A stretch of 64,000 nt of DNA from Phycisphaerae bacterium (GTDB lineage Bacteria > Planctomycetota > Phycisphaerae > SM23-33). Each line of letters begins with the position of its first letter. The stretch's first letter is position 1. The translations under genes and the position numbers were made by a program. The notes beneath the pieces are model-generated. The model was not told the DNA's origin and made no database searches. It worked only from the letters and a program-made list of their open reading frames with translations. Below are positions 24,931 through 32,668 of this stretch, piece after piece. The stretch covers positions 1-64,000 of the forward strand of contig JAGXKT010000006.1 of NCBI GenBank assembly GCA_018335035.1, written 5' to 3'.

Positions 24931-26043
24931 TCAACGCTTCCCGCGGGGGGGCTCCTCGGTTGCGTCGATGAGATGCTCCACCTCCTGGCGACACGGCGCC
25001 TCGGACAGCAGCGTCTGCGGCCAGACGGGCGGGGGAACGTCCGGGACGAGCCGCGCCAGGACGCTGCGGTATGCCGCCGCGTCGCCGGTGATGGCGACGG
25101 CGCGACGATGGGCCTGCCGCTCGCGATGGCGACGGGCGGCTCGCTCGACAAGCAATCCGCCGGTCCGCAGCAGATACCAGCCCAGCAACGCGGTAGGCAG
25201 CAGGCGGGCGACGTGCAGAGCCAGACCTGCGCGACCCGCGACGCTCAGCAGCACGCATAGCAGTGCCGCGACGGCCAGCCGCGAACCGGCTTCCACACGG
25301 AGTGTCTTACGCGGATGATGCAGCTCGTGGTGAGCCAGTTCGTGGGCGATCACGGCCGTCAGTTCGGCGGGCGTGAAGCGTGCCATCGCACCGTGATCGA
25401 GGCAGATGCGCGGACGCCCGGTTCCCGGAATCGCCGCCGCGGGCGGCTCGCCGGCGCCGGCGTCGAAGCCCAGCAGCTCCAACTCGCCATGCCCGCGGGC
25501 GCGTGCCAACTGCACGGCGTCGGCCAGGCCGCCGGCGGCAGCGATTTCGGCGTCCGTCAGGGGCACGGCGCCGTGGAGGCGGCTGTCGCGATCGATGCTG
25601 TATTCCAGCGCCTGAAGCACGCCGAGAAGCGGCAGCGCCACCAGCACCCAGGCGACGCCGGAGAAGAAAGCCATGCACAGCAGCATCGCTGATACCCAGA
25701 GGGCCGTTCGCGCAAGGCGGCGCGGGTCGAAGTCGTCCATCAACTCGCCGGGCGGGGGCAGTGCGGCGCGGGCGGGGCGGTCGAGCCGCCGGGCGGCGTG
25801 CCCATACGCCGCCGACAGACCCAGCCGCATCGCGAGATAGCCGGCCGACAGAACAGCGGCCTGGAGCAGCGCGTAGCCCAAAGCGGAGCGCCCTATCGGT
25901 CCGTTGCGCGCCAGCGGTCGCAGAACGAGCTGCTCGATGCCGGCGAAGGCCACCAGCCACAGCAACTCGCCCGCAGCGAAGATCAGCCGCCACTCGGCCT
26001 GGAATTGCCGCGGATCGGTGGGCTTGGACGGACGCGCGGCCAT
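24931..26043 (-). CDS. M48-family membrane metalloprotease
   Basis: The 370-residue protein has about four membrane segments (about 20-40, 50-75, 115-150 and 250-285). The zinc motif HELAH lies in AVIAHELAHHELHHP, and the distal zinc ligand is probably in the segment VERAARRHRERQAHRRAV, where a Glu and an His precede the helix. The family (HtpX/Ste24 type) removes damaged membrane proteins. I start at MAARPSK (ATG 26043), which leaves 4 bp after lspA. It is part of the DksA-like/lspA/M48/rlmN operon. Confidence 0.8.
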   Translation of the reverse strand: MAARPSKPTDPRQFQAEWRLIFAAGELLWLVAFAGIEQLVLRPLARNGPIGRSALGYALLQAAVLSAGYLAMRLGLSAAYGHAARRLDRPARAALPPPGELMDDFDPRRLARTALWVSAMLLCMAFFSGVAWVLVALPLLGVLQALEYSIDRDSRLHGAVPLTDAEIAAAGGLADAVQLARARGHGELELLGFDAGAGEPPAAAIPGTGRPRICLDHGAMARFTPAELTAVIAHELAHHELHHPRKTLRVEAGSRLAVAALLCVLLSVAGRAGLALHVARLLPTALLGWYLLRTGGLLVERAARRHRERQAHRRAVAITGDAAAYRSVLARLVPDVPPPVWPQTLLSEAPCRQEVEHLIDATEEPPRGKR

Positions 26044-26047
26044 GAGG

Positions 26048-26722
26048 TCACGCGGCACCGGCGCGGCGGCCTCGCCGCCCGGCCAGCAGGGAATGAGCGA
26101 CCAGGAGGACAACGCCGATGACCAACAGCGCGTCGGCGATGTTAAAGACCCACGGATAGCCCCAGGCGGCGCAGTTGACGAAATCACGCACCTGATGGCG
26201 GATCACGCCGGCGCCGCCGGGCAGCGTCACGGTCGCCCACAGCCGGTCGTAGGCGTTGCCCAGCGCCCCGCCGAGAATGCATCCCATCGCTGCGTGCAGT
26301 TCCCATGCCCACGCCGGCGAGGTCAGGAAGAACCAGCCGACCAGCGCCACGGCCGCTGTTGTCGCCACCGCCACAACCGCCCCGGGCAGTCGCAGCCCGA
26401 AGACCACGCCGGGATTCGTTTGCAGTGTCAGGCGAATCCCCGCGAACAGCGGACGCTCGACGCCGGCCGCGTGAAGCACGTCTTGCGGTGCGGCAGCCGT
26501 TCCCTGGGCGTGAAATGCCGCGTGGACCCTCTTGATGCGATCGGCGCTGTCCGGACGGCTCAGCAGGGCCTCAAAGAGATGATGCTTGGTCCATAGATCC
26601 GCCGCTGTACCGGCGGCGGTCAGCGCCAGAAAGATTGCCCACGGGCGGACGTGTCGTCGAGCCGGCTCGGATGCGTCCGAGCGGCGGGCTGGCTCGTCGG
26701 TAGGTGACGCGTCGGGCCCCAC
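26048..26722 (-). CDS. lspA: lipoprotein signal peptidase II
   Basis: The aspartyl protease removes signal peptides from lipoproteins in the inner membrane, after the diacylglyceryl modification. The 224-residue protein has four membrane helices and the family motifs TNPGVVFG, GNAYDRLW (first catalytic Asp) and FNIADALL (second catalytic Asp). It is longer than usual because of a hydrophilic start (about 25 residues) and a loop after helix 1 (about 55-90). GTG 26722 is the start, 21 bp after the DksA-like gene. The lipoprotein pathway is completed in this window by lnt. Confidence 0.93.
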   Translation of the reverse strand: MGPDASPTDEPARRSDASEPARRHVRPWAIFLALTAAGTAADLWTKHHLFEALLSRPDSADRIKRVHAAFHAQGTAAAPQDVLHAAGVERPLFAGIRLTLQTNPGVVFGLRLPGAVVAVATTAAVALVGWFFLTSPAWAWELHAAMGCILGGALGNAYDRLWATVTLPGGAGVIRHQVRDFVNCAAWGYPWVFNIADALLVIGVVLLVAHSLLAGRRGRRAGAA

Positions 26723-26743
26723 GGGCAGGCGCCTCGGTCCGGA

Positions 26744-27370
26744 CTAGGGCTTCTCGGATTCGTCCTCGCCGGGGTGGACGAGCCCTTTTTCGATCATCCG
26801 GGCGTAGTCGATGCAGTACTTCGCCCACGGGCGGGCGCGCAGTCGAGGATAGCCGATCGGTTTGCCCGTGCCCTGGCAGATGCCGTAGCTGCCGCCCTCC
26901 ATCCGCTCGAGGGCCTCGTCGATCTCTTCAAGCAACGCGCGCTCGCTTTCGAGCAGACCCAGGGTGAACTCGTGCTCGTAGTTATCCGTTCCGATGTCGG
27001 CCGGGTGCGTCGGCATGCTGCCGGCGCTGCCGTTCTGCCACCCGCCGTTGGACTCCTGGATGCCGTTCATGTCACCGAGCAACGAGCGGCGCTTCTCAAG
27101 CAGCAGGTCGCGCAGCTCACGGAGCTGGGCCTTGGTCAGCGGCGATGCCTTGGCGGCCTTGGGTTTGGCCGGCACCTTGGCCTTTGTGCGGCTTGCGGAT
27201 TTCTTCGCGCGCTTGGGTGTCTTGCGGGAAGTCGCCTTCTTTGCCGATGCCGAACGCTTCGTGCCGCGTGAGGCGGTCCTCCGCGAAGGCGCCTTTGAAG
27301 ACTTCTTGGCCTTCTTGCTTGACTTCTTGGCCTTGCGGGAGCCCCCCGAGGTTGATTTCTTCTTCGCCAC
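26744..27370 (-). CDS. DksA/TraR-like protein with lysine-rich tail and partial zinc finger
   Basis: From GTG 27370 the protein has 208 residues. Residues 1-75 are a Lys/Ala/Ser/Arg repeat resembling histone-H1-like tails. Residues 78-190 are the DksA/TraR coiled coil and C-terminal finger. The finger reads C165-x2-T168 ... C186-x2-Y189, so two of the four zinc ligands are missing. DksA-type proteins bind RNA polymerase through its secondary channel; the tail suggests added DNA or RNA binding (inference). It heads the operon with lspA. Confidence 0.8.
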   Translation of the reverse strand: MAKKKSTSGGSRKAKKSSKKAKKSSKAPSRRTASRGTKRSASAKKATSRKTPKRAKKSASRTKAKVPAKPKAAKASPLTKAQLRELRDLLLEKRRSLLGDMNGIQESNGGWQNGSAGSMPTHPADIGTDNYEHEFTLGLLESERALLEEIDEALERMEGGSYGICQGTGKPIGYPRLRARPWAKYCIDYARMIEKGLVHPGEDESEKP

Positions 27371-27688
27371 GGCTTGTCCCTTCGTGCTGGTCCTCTCGCG
27401 GCTGTGCGGGCGGGGTCGCACTGGCGCCTCGCTATCCCCGCGTCGCGACAAGCCGCGTACTATACGCTTTTCGGCAACGGCGTGTCAATGCCGTTGCCGT
27501 CGGGTGGGCCGCTTTTCAGCGGCGCTCCTGCCGCGTATACGATACGATTCAGGGCCGGTTCGCGCGCGGTCCGCCGACATTCTATTGGTGTGGCGGGGGC
27601 TGAGTACCGGGCCTTTCTGACGCCTTTCTGCGGCGTCTGGTGCGCGGCGCTGGCGGGCAGCAACGATGGGGTGTATCCTTGAGACGCA
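27371..27688. other. divergent intergenic region
   Basis: These 318 bp hold the minus-strand promoter at 27459-27488 and, on the plus strand, a TATCCT (27674-27679) that could be the -10 box of the phosphatase gene, 9 bp before its ATG. I see no RNA gene or repeat here. Confidence 0.5.
27459..27488 (-). promoter_or_regulatory. promoter of the DksA-like/lspA operon
   Basis: Minus-strand TTGACA (27488-27483), an 18-bp spacer and TATAGT (27464-27459) closely match consensus. The start near 27452 leaves a leader of about 80 nt. Confidence 0.7.
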
Positions 27689-28720
27689 ATGGGTTGCCCC
27701 ACGACAAGCCGCGGGCGCCTGCGGCAGCGCGGACTTCGCTGGACCGCGGCGGCGCTGGTCTTGCTCCTGCTGGCCGGCGCGGGGTACTACCTCGTTCAGC
27801 GCGTCTGGCGGGGGAACTTCGCGACGGTTGTCGAGGGGCAGGTCTATCGGTCTGCTCAGCCGACGGTCCACCAGATCGCGCGCTGGTCGCGGCGCTACGG
27901 GCTGCGAACGCTCGTGAACCTGCGCGGCACTGTCGACGAGCCAGCTTATGCGCCCCAGCGCGCCGCCGCGCGGGAGGCGGGGCTGACCGTCGTTGATCTG
28001 CGGATGACCAGTGACCGGATGCCGTCGCGGCGAACGATCGCGCGGCTGATCGAGGTACTGGAGACGGCTGAACGCCCGATGTTGCTGCATTGCGCCGACG
28101 GCGCCGACCGTACGGGCCTCGCCGGCGTTCTGGCGGCGATGGCCATCGGCGGAAGGAGCTATGCCGAAGCGCGCGACGAGTTGACCTGGCGGCATTTCCA
28201 TTTCGGCGCGGACATTGCGTACTTTTTGGACGCATACGAGCAATGGTGCCGACGACACGACCGGCCGACCGCCGGCTGGGACCAGTTCCGTCGGTGGGCG
28301 CTGGAGCACTACCGGACGAGCTACTACTATGTGCAGTGGCACGTTGCGCCCCGCCTTTCCGCCGAACCGGGCAGTCGTGTGAGCATGTCCGTTGGCTTCG
28401 TCAACCGCAGCGGACGGACGATCCCTGCCGGCGACCCCGAGCGGCGCTTCACGCTGGCGTACTTCACCGGTAGCAGCACGAATGATCAGCCGGACCGGGA
28501 GTTCGGCCCCCGAATGCCGCTGCCGCCGCGAGACATTCCGCCCGACGCGTCCGTGACGCTTGACTGTACGTTCCGCGCGCCCGTGCGGCCGGGCACGTAC
28601 GAAGTGCATTTCGACCTTGTCGAGGAGCAGGAGACGTGGTTCGCCCGGCAGGGCTCGCCGATGGGCACGTGCGTGCTGGAGGTCGCCGCGCCGACGTCGC
28701 GCCCGCGCGAGCGGCCGTAG
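27689..28720 (+). CDS. membrane-anchored dual-specificity-type phosphatase
   Basis: The 343-residue protein has one N-terminal membrane helix (about 17-37) and then a tyrosine/dual-specificity phosphatase domain: YRSAQP (53-58), LVNLRG, and the P-loop C135-x5-R141 in HCADGADRTG. After about residue 225 comes a second, beta-rich domain (SRVSMSVGFVNRSGRTI, RFTLAYFT, GTYEVHFDLVEE) that I do not recognise. The topology would place the catalytic domain outside the cytoplasm. Substrates may be phosphoproteins, lipids or polyphosphates. It stands alone on the plus strand. Confidence 0.78.
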   Translation: MGCPTTSRGRLRQRGLRWTAAALVLLLLAGAGYYLVQRVWRGNFATVVEGQVYRSAQPTVHQIARWSRRYGLRTLVNLRGTVDEPAYAPQRAAAREAGLTVVDLRMTSDRMPSRRTIARLIEVLETAERPMLLHCADGADRTGLAGVLAAMAIGGRSYAEARDELTWRHFHFGADIAYFLDAYEQWCRRHDRPTAGWDQFRRWALEHYRTSYYYVQWHVAPRLSAEPGSRVSMSVGFVNRSGRTIPAGDPERRFTLAYFTGSSTNDQPDREFGPRMPLPPRDIPPDASVTLDCTFRAPVRPGTYEVHFDLVEEQETWFARQGSPMGTCVLEVAAPTSRPRERP

Positions 28721-28726
28721 CCCGTG

Positions 28727-29056
28727 CTATGCCGCGCCGACGTGCGACAGAATCTGCCGCGGCGTGGCGGTCTTCACGTCCAGCACGTCGAAGCGGACGT
28801 CGTCCCAGTTGCCGCCGGCCTCGGTGAACAGGCGGCGGACCGTTTCGGTGTCGCAGGCGATGACGGTCAGTTCGTCGCCCAGCCCCAACGCCGGGAGCAT
28901 CGGGTCGCCCGCTGCGGCCAGGGCGCAGAGGTCATCGACGGCATAGTAGGCATGCCCGGCGGCCCGCAGGCCCTCAAGGATCTGCGTGACGCGGTCGCCG
29001 CGTCCGGCATCACACGTGGTTCCTCGGCACACCAGCAACGAAACGGCAGGGGGCAT
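28727..29056 (-). CDS. small protein of unknown function
   Basis: From ATG 29056 the protein has 109 residues. It starts with a beta strand and a Cys pair (SLLVCRGTTCDAG), reminiscent of thioredoxin-like ferredoxins, but the remaining Cys pattern is incomplete (only CAL and CDT follow). I make no assignment. The AGAGGAACC sequence upstream supports this start over one at 29086. It is convergent with the phosphatase gene, 6 bp away. Confidence 0.55.
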   Translation of the reverse strand: MPPAVSLLVCRGTTCDAGRGDRVTQILEGLRAAGHAYYAVDDLCALAAAGDPMLPALGLGDELTVIACDTETVRRLFTEAGGNWDDVRFDVLDVKTATPRQILSHVGAA

Positions 29057-29212
29057 CAGCGGTTCCTCTGTTTTGGGACGTGGCATTATAGACCCGGGCG
29101 TCCGGCAAATCGAAGCTGGTGCAAGAAAAAGCGCGCGCTTGCCCGTGAAGCAAGCAAGGCGCTGCTTTCGGGCGTCTGATGGTCTAAAATGCCCACAAAC
29201 TCAGCACCGAGG

Positions 29213-30415
29213 ATGAAGATGACGCAGCGAGCGAGATGCAAACTGGCATTGGCCGACGGATTGGTCTTCGACGGCCAGGCGTTCGGCGCCGCCGGCACGG
29301 CCGGGGGCGAGGTCGTGTTCAACACGGCGATGAGCGGCTACCAGGAGGTGCTCACCGACCCGTCCTACACCGGGCAGATCGTGGCGATGACGTATCCGCA
29401 GATCGGCAATTACGGCATCAACGCCGAGGACGTGGAAAGCTATGACGGCCGCGTGCAGGTGGCGGGGTTCGCCGTTCGCGAGCTGTCGCCGACGGTCAGC
29501 AACTTCCGCAGCGAGGAGGCGCTGGAGGCGTACCTCGCCGGGGCGGGCGTGCTGGGCATCACTGGCATCGACACCCGCGCCCTGACGCGACACATTCGCC
29601 AGGCGGGCGCCGTCAACGCCGTCCTCAGCAGCGAGATCGCCGACGACGCCGAACTCGTCCGCCGCGCCGCAGCGCTACCGTCGATGGCCGGGCAGGACCT
29701 GGTGCGGAAGGTTACGCCGTCCGAGCCGTACGACTGGTCCGACGGCTACGCCGGACCGTTCGCGCAGGTCTCGGGTGGCCGGCCGGACACGCGCTACCGC
29801 GTGGTGGCGATCGACTGCGGCGCGAAGATGAACATCCTGCGGAATCTCGTCGAGGCCGGCTGCGAGGTGACCGTCGTGCCCGCCACTGAATCTGCCGAGG
29901 CGATCCTCGATCGCAAGCCCGACGGCGTGTTCGTCTCCAACGGGCCCGGCGACCCGGCGCCGGTGGGCTATGCCATCGAGAGCTTGCGGTCGTTGCTCGG
30001 GCGCGTCCCGATCTTCGGCATCTGCCTGGGGCATCAACTGCTCGCCCTCGCGCTCGGGGCGGAAACGTACAAGCTCAAGTTCGGCCATCACGGCGCCAAC
30101 CAGCCGGTCCGCAACGAGGCCACGGGAAAAGTGGAGATCACGTCGCAGAATCACGGTTTCGCCGTTACGGACGCGTCGCTCAGCGACACCGGCGCGGCCG
30201 TGACGCACATCAACCTCAACGATCAGACCGTCGAGGGCTTCAGCCATGGCGACAAATGTCTCTTCAGCGTGCAGTACCACCCGGAGGCCAGCCCCGGCCC
30301 GCACGACGCGACGTACCTGTTCACGTGCTTCCGCGACATGATGGAAAGCGGGCGCGCCCCCACGGCCGAGCAGATGGACGCCGCCCAGCGCAAACTGGCG
30401 ACGGCGAAGCGATAG
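29213..30415 (+). CDS. carA: carbamoyl-phosphate synthase small subunit
   Basis: The subunit hydrolyses glutamine and passes ammonia to the large subunit for arginine and pyrimidine synthesis. The 400-residue protein has the N-terminal domain (VVFNTAMSGYQEVLTDPSY, QIGNYGIN) and a class I glutamine amidotransferase domain with the catalytic Cys in GICLGHQLL and His/Glu in YHPEASPG. ATG 29213 follows GAGG closely. A TAAAAT at 29185-29190 may be the -10 box. carB is not in this window. Confidence 0.97.
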   Translation: MKMTQRARCKLALADGLVFDGQAFGAAGTAGGEVVFNTAMSGYQEVLTDPSYTGQIVAMTYPQIGNYGINAEDVESYDGRVQVAGFAVRELSPTVSNFRSEEALEAYLAGAGVLGITGIDTRALTRHIRQAGAVNAVLSSEIADDAELVRRAAALPSMAGQDLVRKVTPSEPYDWSDGYAGPFAQVSGGRPDTRYRVVAIDCGAKMNILRNLVEAGCEVTVVPATESAEAILDRKPDGVFVSNGPGDPAPVGYAIESLRSLLGRVPIFGICLGHQLLALALGAETYKLKFGHHGANQPVRNEATGKVEITSQNHGFAVTDASLSDTGAAVTHINLNDQTVEGFSHGDKCLFSVQYHPEASPGPHDATYLFTCFRDMMESGRAPTAEQMDAAQRKLATAKR

Positions 30416-30736
30416 GGCCACCGAAGGTCTCAGATCCCGGTGTTAGGTCTTGGGGGGGGGCGACTGGACAGGTGTCATGGTCTGCCAGGGCCGCCCACAG
30501 GTCGACGCGAGCAGCCAGGCATCTCTGACAACTGCCACGTACGCCGGGGCATCGCAGCGGGCCGTTCGCGTTGGCCCTTCCGTCCTTAGCCCTCGCTTCG
30601 GCCGGGGGCTCAAATTCTTGCCAGAATGCAATAATCGCCATGGATTGACGTTCAAGCTTGTGACGCACCGCAGGGCATGTCGCAGTACGCCGGACGGCTG
30701 CGGCGAGCAGGGACACCCGCTGAAAGAGCCGAGACG
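30416..30736. other. intergenic stretch after carA
   Basis: These 321 bp hold no gene I can support. They contain a run of eight G (30452-30459) followed by GGACAGGTGTCATGG, which looks like decayed repetitive DNA. An A/T-rich patch near 30635 (GCAATAATC) could hold a promoter, but I see no convincing -35. Confidence 0.4.
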
Positions 30737-31429
30737 ATGCGCAAACGGGTGGCGCGACGTTGTGCGGTTGTCGGCGTGTTGGCGGCAATGGGGGTATTTG
30801 TGGGGTGTACGCCGACGGTTCAGGACATCCAGAAAATGCGCCAACCGAGCTGGGTGCGCGACGCCGCCGGGGACTACGACCTCCTTCTCCGCTGCCTTAC
30901 GGATCACGAGGACGCGCCGGACGATCCCGAACAGCGTCGGCAAACCGCCCCCTGGCGCATCGAGGCGCTCCGCACCCTGCATGCGATCGACGCCCGGCTG
31001 GACTTCGTGTCGCGACGGCCGGATGCTCACCGGCGACTTGTCGAGGCGCCGCGGACGGCGAAGCGCTGGTCGAATTGCTCGCGTGGAATTATCAGAAGTG
31101 CGCGGTTGGGGCCCATCGTGCCGCGAACGGGGCGGAGGGGGGCGCTGTTCGAGGAGAACGTCGCCGACTGGTCGTTGCGTCAGGCCGCGCGGCGCTTGCG
31201 CCGCAGGAGCGCCGCGGCACCCACTGTCGGCAGGCACAGCGAGTCCGTCTCGGGCGTGTGTATCACGGGTGTCCCGCCTATGGCGAAGGCCCAGCGCACG
31301 ACCGAAACGCCCGTGCTGCACGCGGGCGAGACGCCCATGCCACAACGCAGGTTTCATGCTCCGTCGTGGCAAGCGAGTCACCGAATCAACGAGGCGCCGT
31401 CTTTGCGGCGTCGCGTCCGGTCTGTATAA
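30737..31429 (+). pseudogene. decayed lipoprotein gene
   Basis: An open frame starts with a good lipoprotein signal (MRKRVARRC to VFVGCT, lipobox Cys at about residue 24) and reads convincingly for about 100 residues (DYDLLLRCLTDHEDAPDDPE, WRIEALRTLHAIDARLD). After about 31040 this frame becomes arginine-rich, whereas the +2 frame reads DGEALVELLAWNYQKCAV, which looks coding. The frame then crosses REP-like palindromes and ends inside the galE promoter. A frameshift with loss of the original 3' end is the simplest reading; a short intact lipoprotein is the alternative. Confidence 0.45.
31266..31336. repeat. pair of REP-like palindromes
   Basis: CGGG-TGT-CCCG (31266-31276) and GGGCG-AGA-CGCCC (31324-31336) are short perfect hairpins followed by CCATG or CCTATG. 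The second closely resembles ATGGGCG-GGA-CGCCCAT at 35402-35418. They appear to be members of one dispersed palindromic family. Confidence 0.5.
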
Positions 31430-31430
31430 T
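31402..31430 (+). promoter_or_regulatory. galE promoter
   Basis: TTTGCG (31402-31407), a 17-bp spacer and TATAAT (31425-31430). The start near 31437 gives a 26-nt leader containing the AAGGAG ribosome-binding site. Confidence 0.7.
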
Positions 31431-31462
31431 GCCGCCTCTTGTCCTGATCCAAGGAGCCGCGC

Positions 31463-32449
31463 ATGAACGTGTTGCTGACAGGCGGGGCGGGGTACATCGG
31501 CTCGCATGTGGCCCGTGCGGTGGCGGCATCCGGGCATACACCCGTGATTTACGACAACCTTTCCAAGGGGCATCGCACGGCGGTCGGCGGCTTCGCCTTC
31601 GTCGAGGCGGATGTCGGCGACGCCGGGACGCTGACGGCGGCGCTGCGGGATCACGCCATCGACACGGTGATTCACCTGGCTGCACTGGCCGAAGCGGGCG
31701 AGTCGGTGGAGCATCCGGATCGATATTTCCGCAACAACACGGCCGTCGGGCTGGCCTTGCTGGATGCGATGCGCTGCGCGGACGTCTCGCGGCTGGTGTT
31801 TTCCTCGACGGCGGCCGTTTACGGCAACGTCGATCGCATGCCGATCCGTGAGGGCGATCCGCTGGCGCCGATCAACCCGTACGGCGCGAGCAAGCTGTGC
31901 GTCGAGTTCATGCTGCGGGCCTACGCGAAGGCGTACGACATGGGCTTCGTGTCGTTGCGGTACTTCAACGTCGCCGGTGCCGACCCGGCCGGGGACATCG
32001 GCGAGGACCACGACCCGGAGACGCACCTGATTCCACTGGTGCTGCAGGTTGCCTTGGGACAGCGAGAACAGGTTGCCATCTACGGCGACGACTACGACAC
32101 GTCGGACGGCACGTGCATTCGCGATTACATTCACGTGTGCGACCTGTCCGACGCGCACGTGCTGGCCGCCGACGCCATCGAGCCCGGGCGAGTGAAGGTG
32201 TGCAATCTCGGCAATGGCGAGGGCTTCTCCGTCCACCAGGTGATCGCGACGTGTCGGAAGGTCACCGGGGCGAACATCCCGGCGGAGGTTGCGCCGCGCC
32301 GTCCGGGCGACCCGCCCCGCCTGGTGGCCTCCAGCGTACGTGCGGCGGACGAACTGGCATGGCGCCCGCAGCGGACGCATCTGGAGACTATCGTCACCGA
32401 TGCCTGGCGGTGGCACCGCGGTCATCCGGACGGTTACGGTGATCGGTAA
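31463..32449 (+). CDS. galE: UDP-glucose 4-epimerase
   Basis: The 328-residue NAD-dependent short-chain dehydrogenase interconverts UDP-glucose and UDP-galactose for surface sugars. The nucleotide-binding motif GGAGYIGSH, the catalytic Ser in SSTAAVYG, the YGASK pair (Tyr-x3-Lys) and the substrate segments RYFNVAGAD and CIRDYIHVCDL are all present. Length is standard. ATG 31463 follows AAGGAG. No other sugar gene lies in the window, so it may feed exopolysaccharide or glycan pathways encoded elsewhere. Confidence 0.95.
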   Translation: MNVLLTGGAGYIGSHVARAVAASGHTPVIYDNLSKGHRTAVGGFAFVEADVGDAGTLTAALRDHAIDTVIHLAALAEAGESVEHPDRYFRNNTAVGLALLDAMRCADVSRLVFSSTAAVYGNVDRMPIREGDPLAPINPYGASKLCVEFMLRAYAKAYDMGFVSLRYFNVAGADPAGDIGEDHDPETHLIPLVLQVALGQREQVAIYGDDYDTSDGTCIRDYIHVCDLSDAHVLAADAIEPGRVKVCNLGNGEGFSVHQVIATCRKVTGANIPAEVAPRRPGDPPRLVASSVRAADELAWRPQRTHLETIVTDAWRWHRGHPDGYGDR

Positions 32450-32485
32450 GCGTTGGGACGGGAGCGAGAATTTGGTTTTTCGCCC

Positions 32486-32515
32486 TTGATCGTGCACCGG
32501 AACGTTGCCTATACT
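32486..32515 (+). promoter_or_regulatory. promoter of the DUF1571 lipoprotein gene
   Basis: TTGATC (32486-32491), an 18-bp spacer and TATACT (32510-32515). The start would be near 32522, giving a leader of about 147 nt. Confidence 0.55.
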
Positions 32516-32543
32516 CTCTCAAACTTGCTCACACCGCCCGTTG

Positions 32544-32651
32544 GGGTCTGCTCGTTGCTCAAGCCGTGAGCGCGGACCTGCCGATGAGGGCAATACGGGA
32601 CAGGGCCGATCCCTGGGCGACCACGGAACCCCGCCCGGCGTCCGAAGCCGG
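32544..32651 (+). promoter_or_regulatory. structured 5' leader with three hairpins
   Basis: Hairpin 1 pairs GGTCTGC (32544-32550) with GCGGACC (32571-32577), and inside it GCTCA with TGAGC around an AGCCG loop. Hairpin 2 pairs CAGGG (32600-32604) with CCCTG (32610-32614). Hairpin 3 pairs CCCGGC (32633-32638) with GCCGGG (32646-32651). Hairpin 3 ends 5 nt before the GAGG ribosome-binding site. No known riboswitch class is recognised. Confidence 0.5.
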
Positions 32652-32668
32652 GACAACGAGGTCCGATT

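Noticed and set aside
27371-27688. Small RNA or tRNA gene in the divergent gap
   Set aside because: No cloverleaf or conserved RNA motif could be found on either strand; only promoter elements are present.
30443-32497. 684-residue minus-strand frame opposite the decayed region and galE
   Set aside because: galE is clear on the plus strand; the antisense frame also runs through the palindromes and two promoters.
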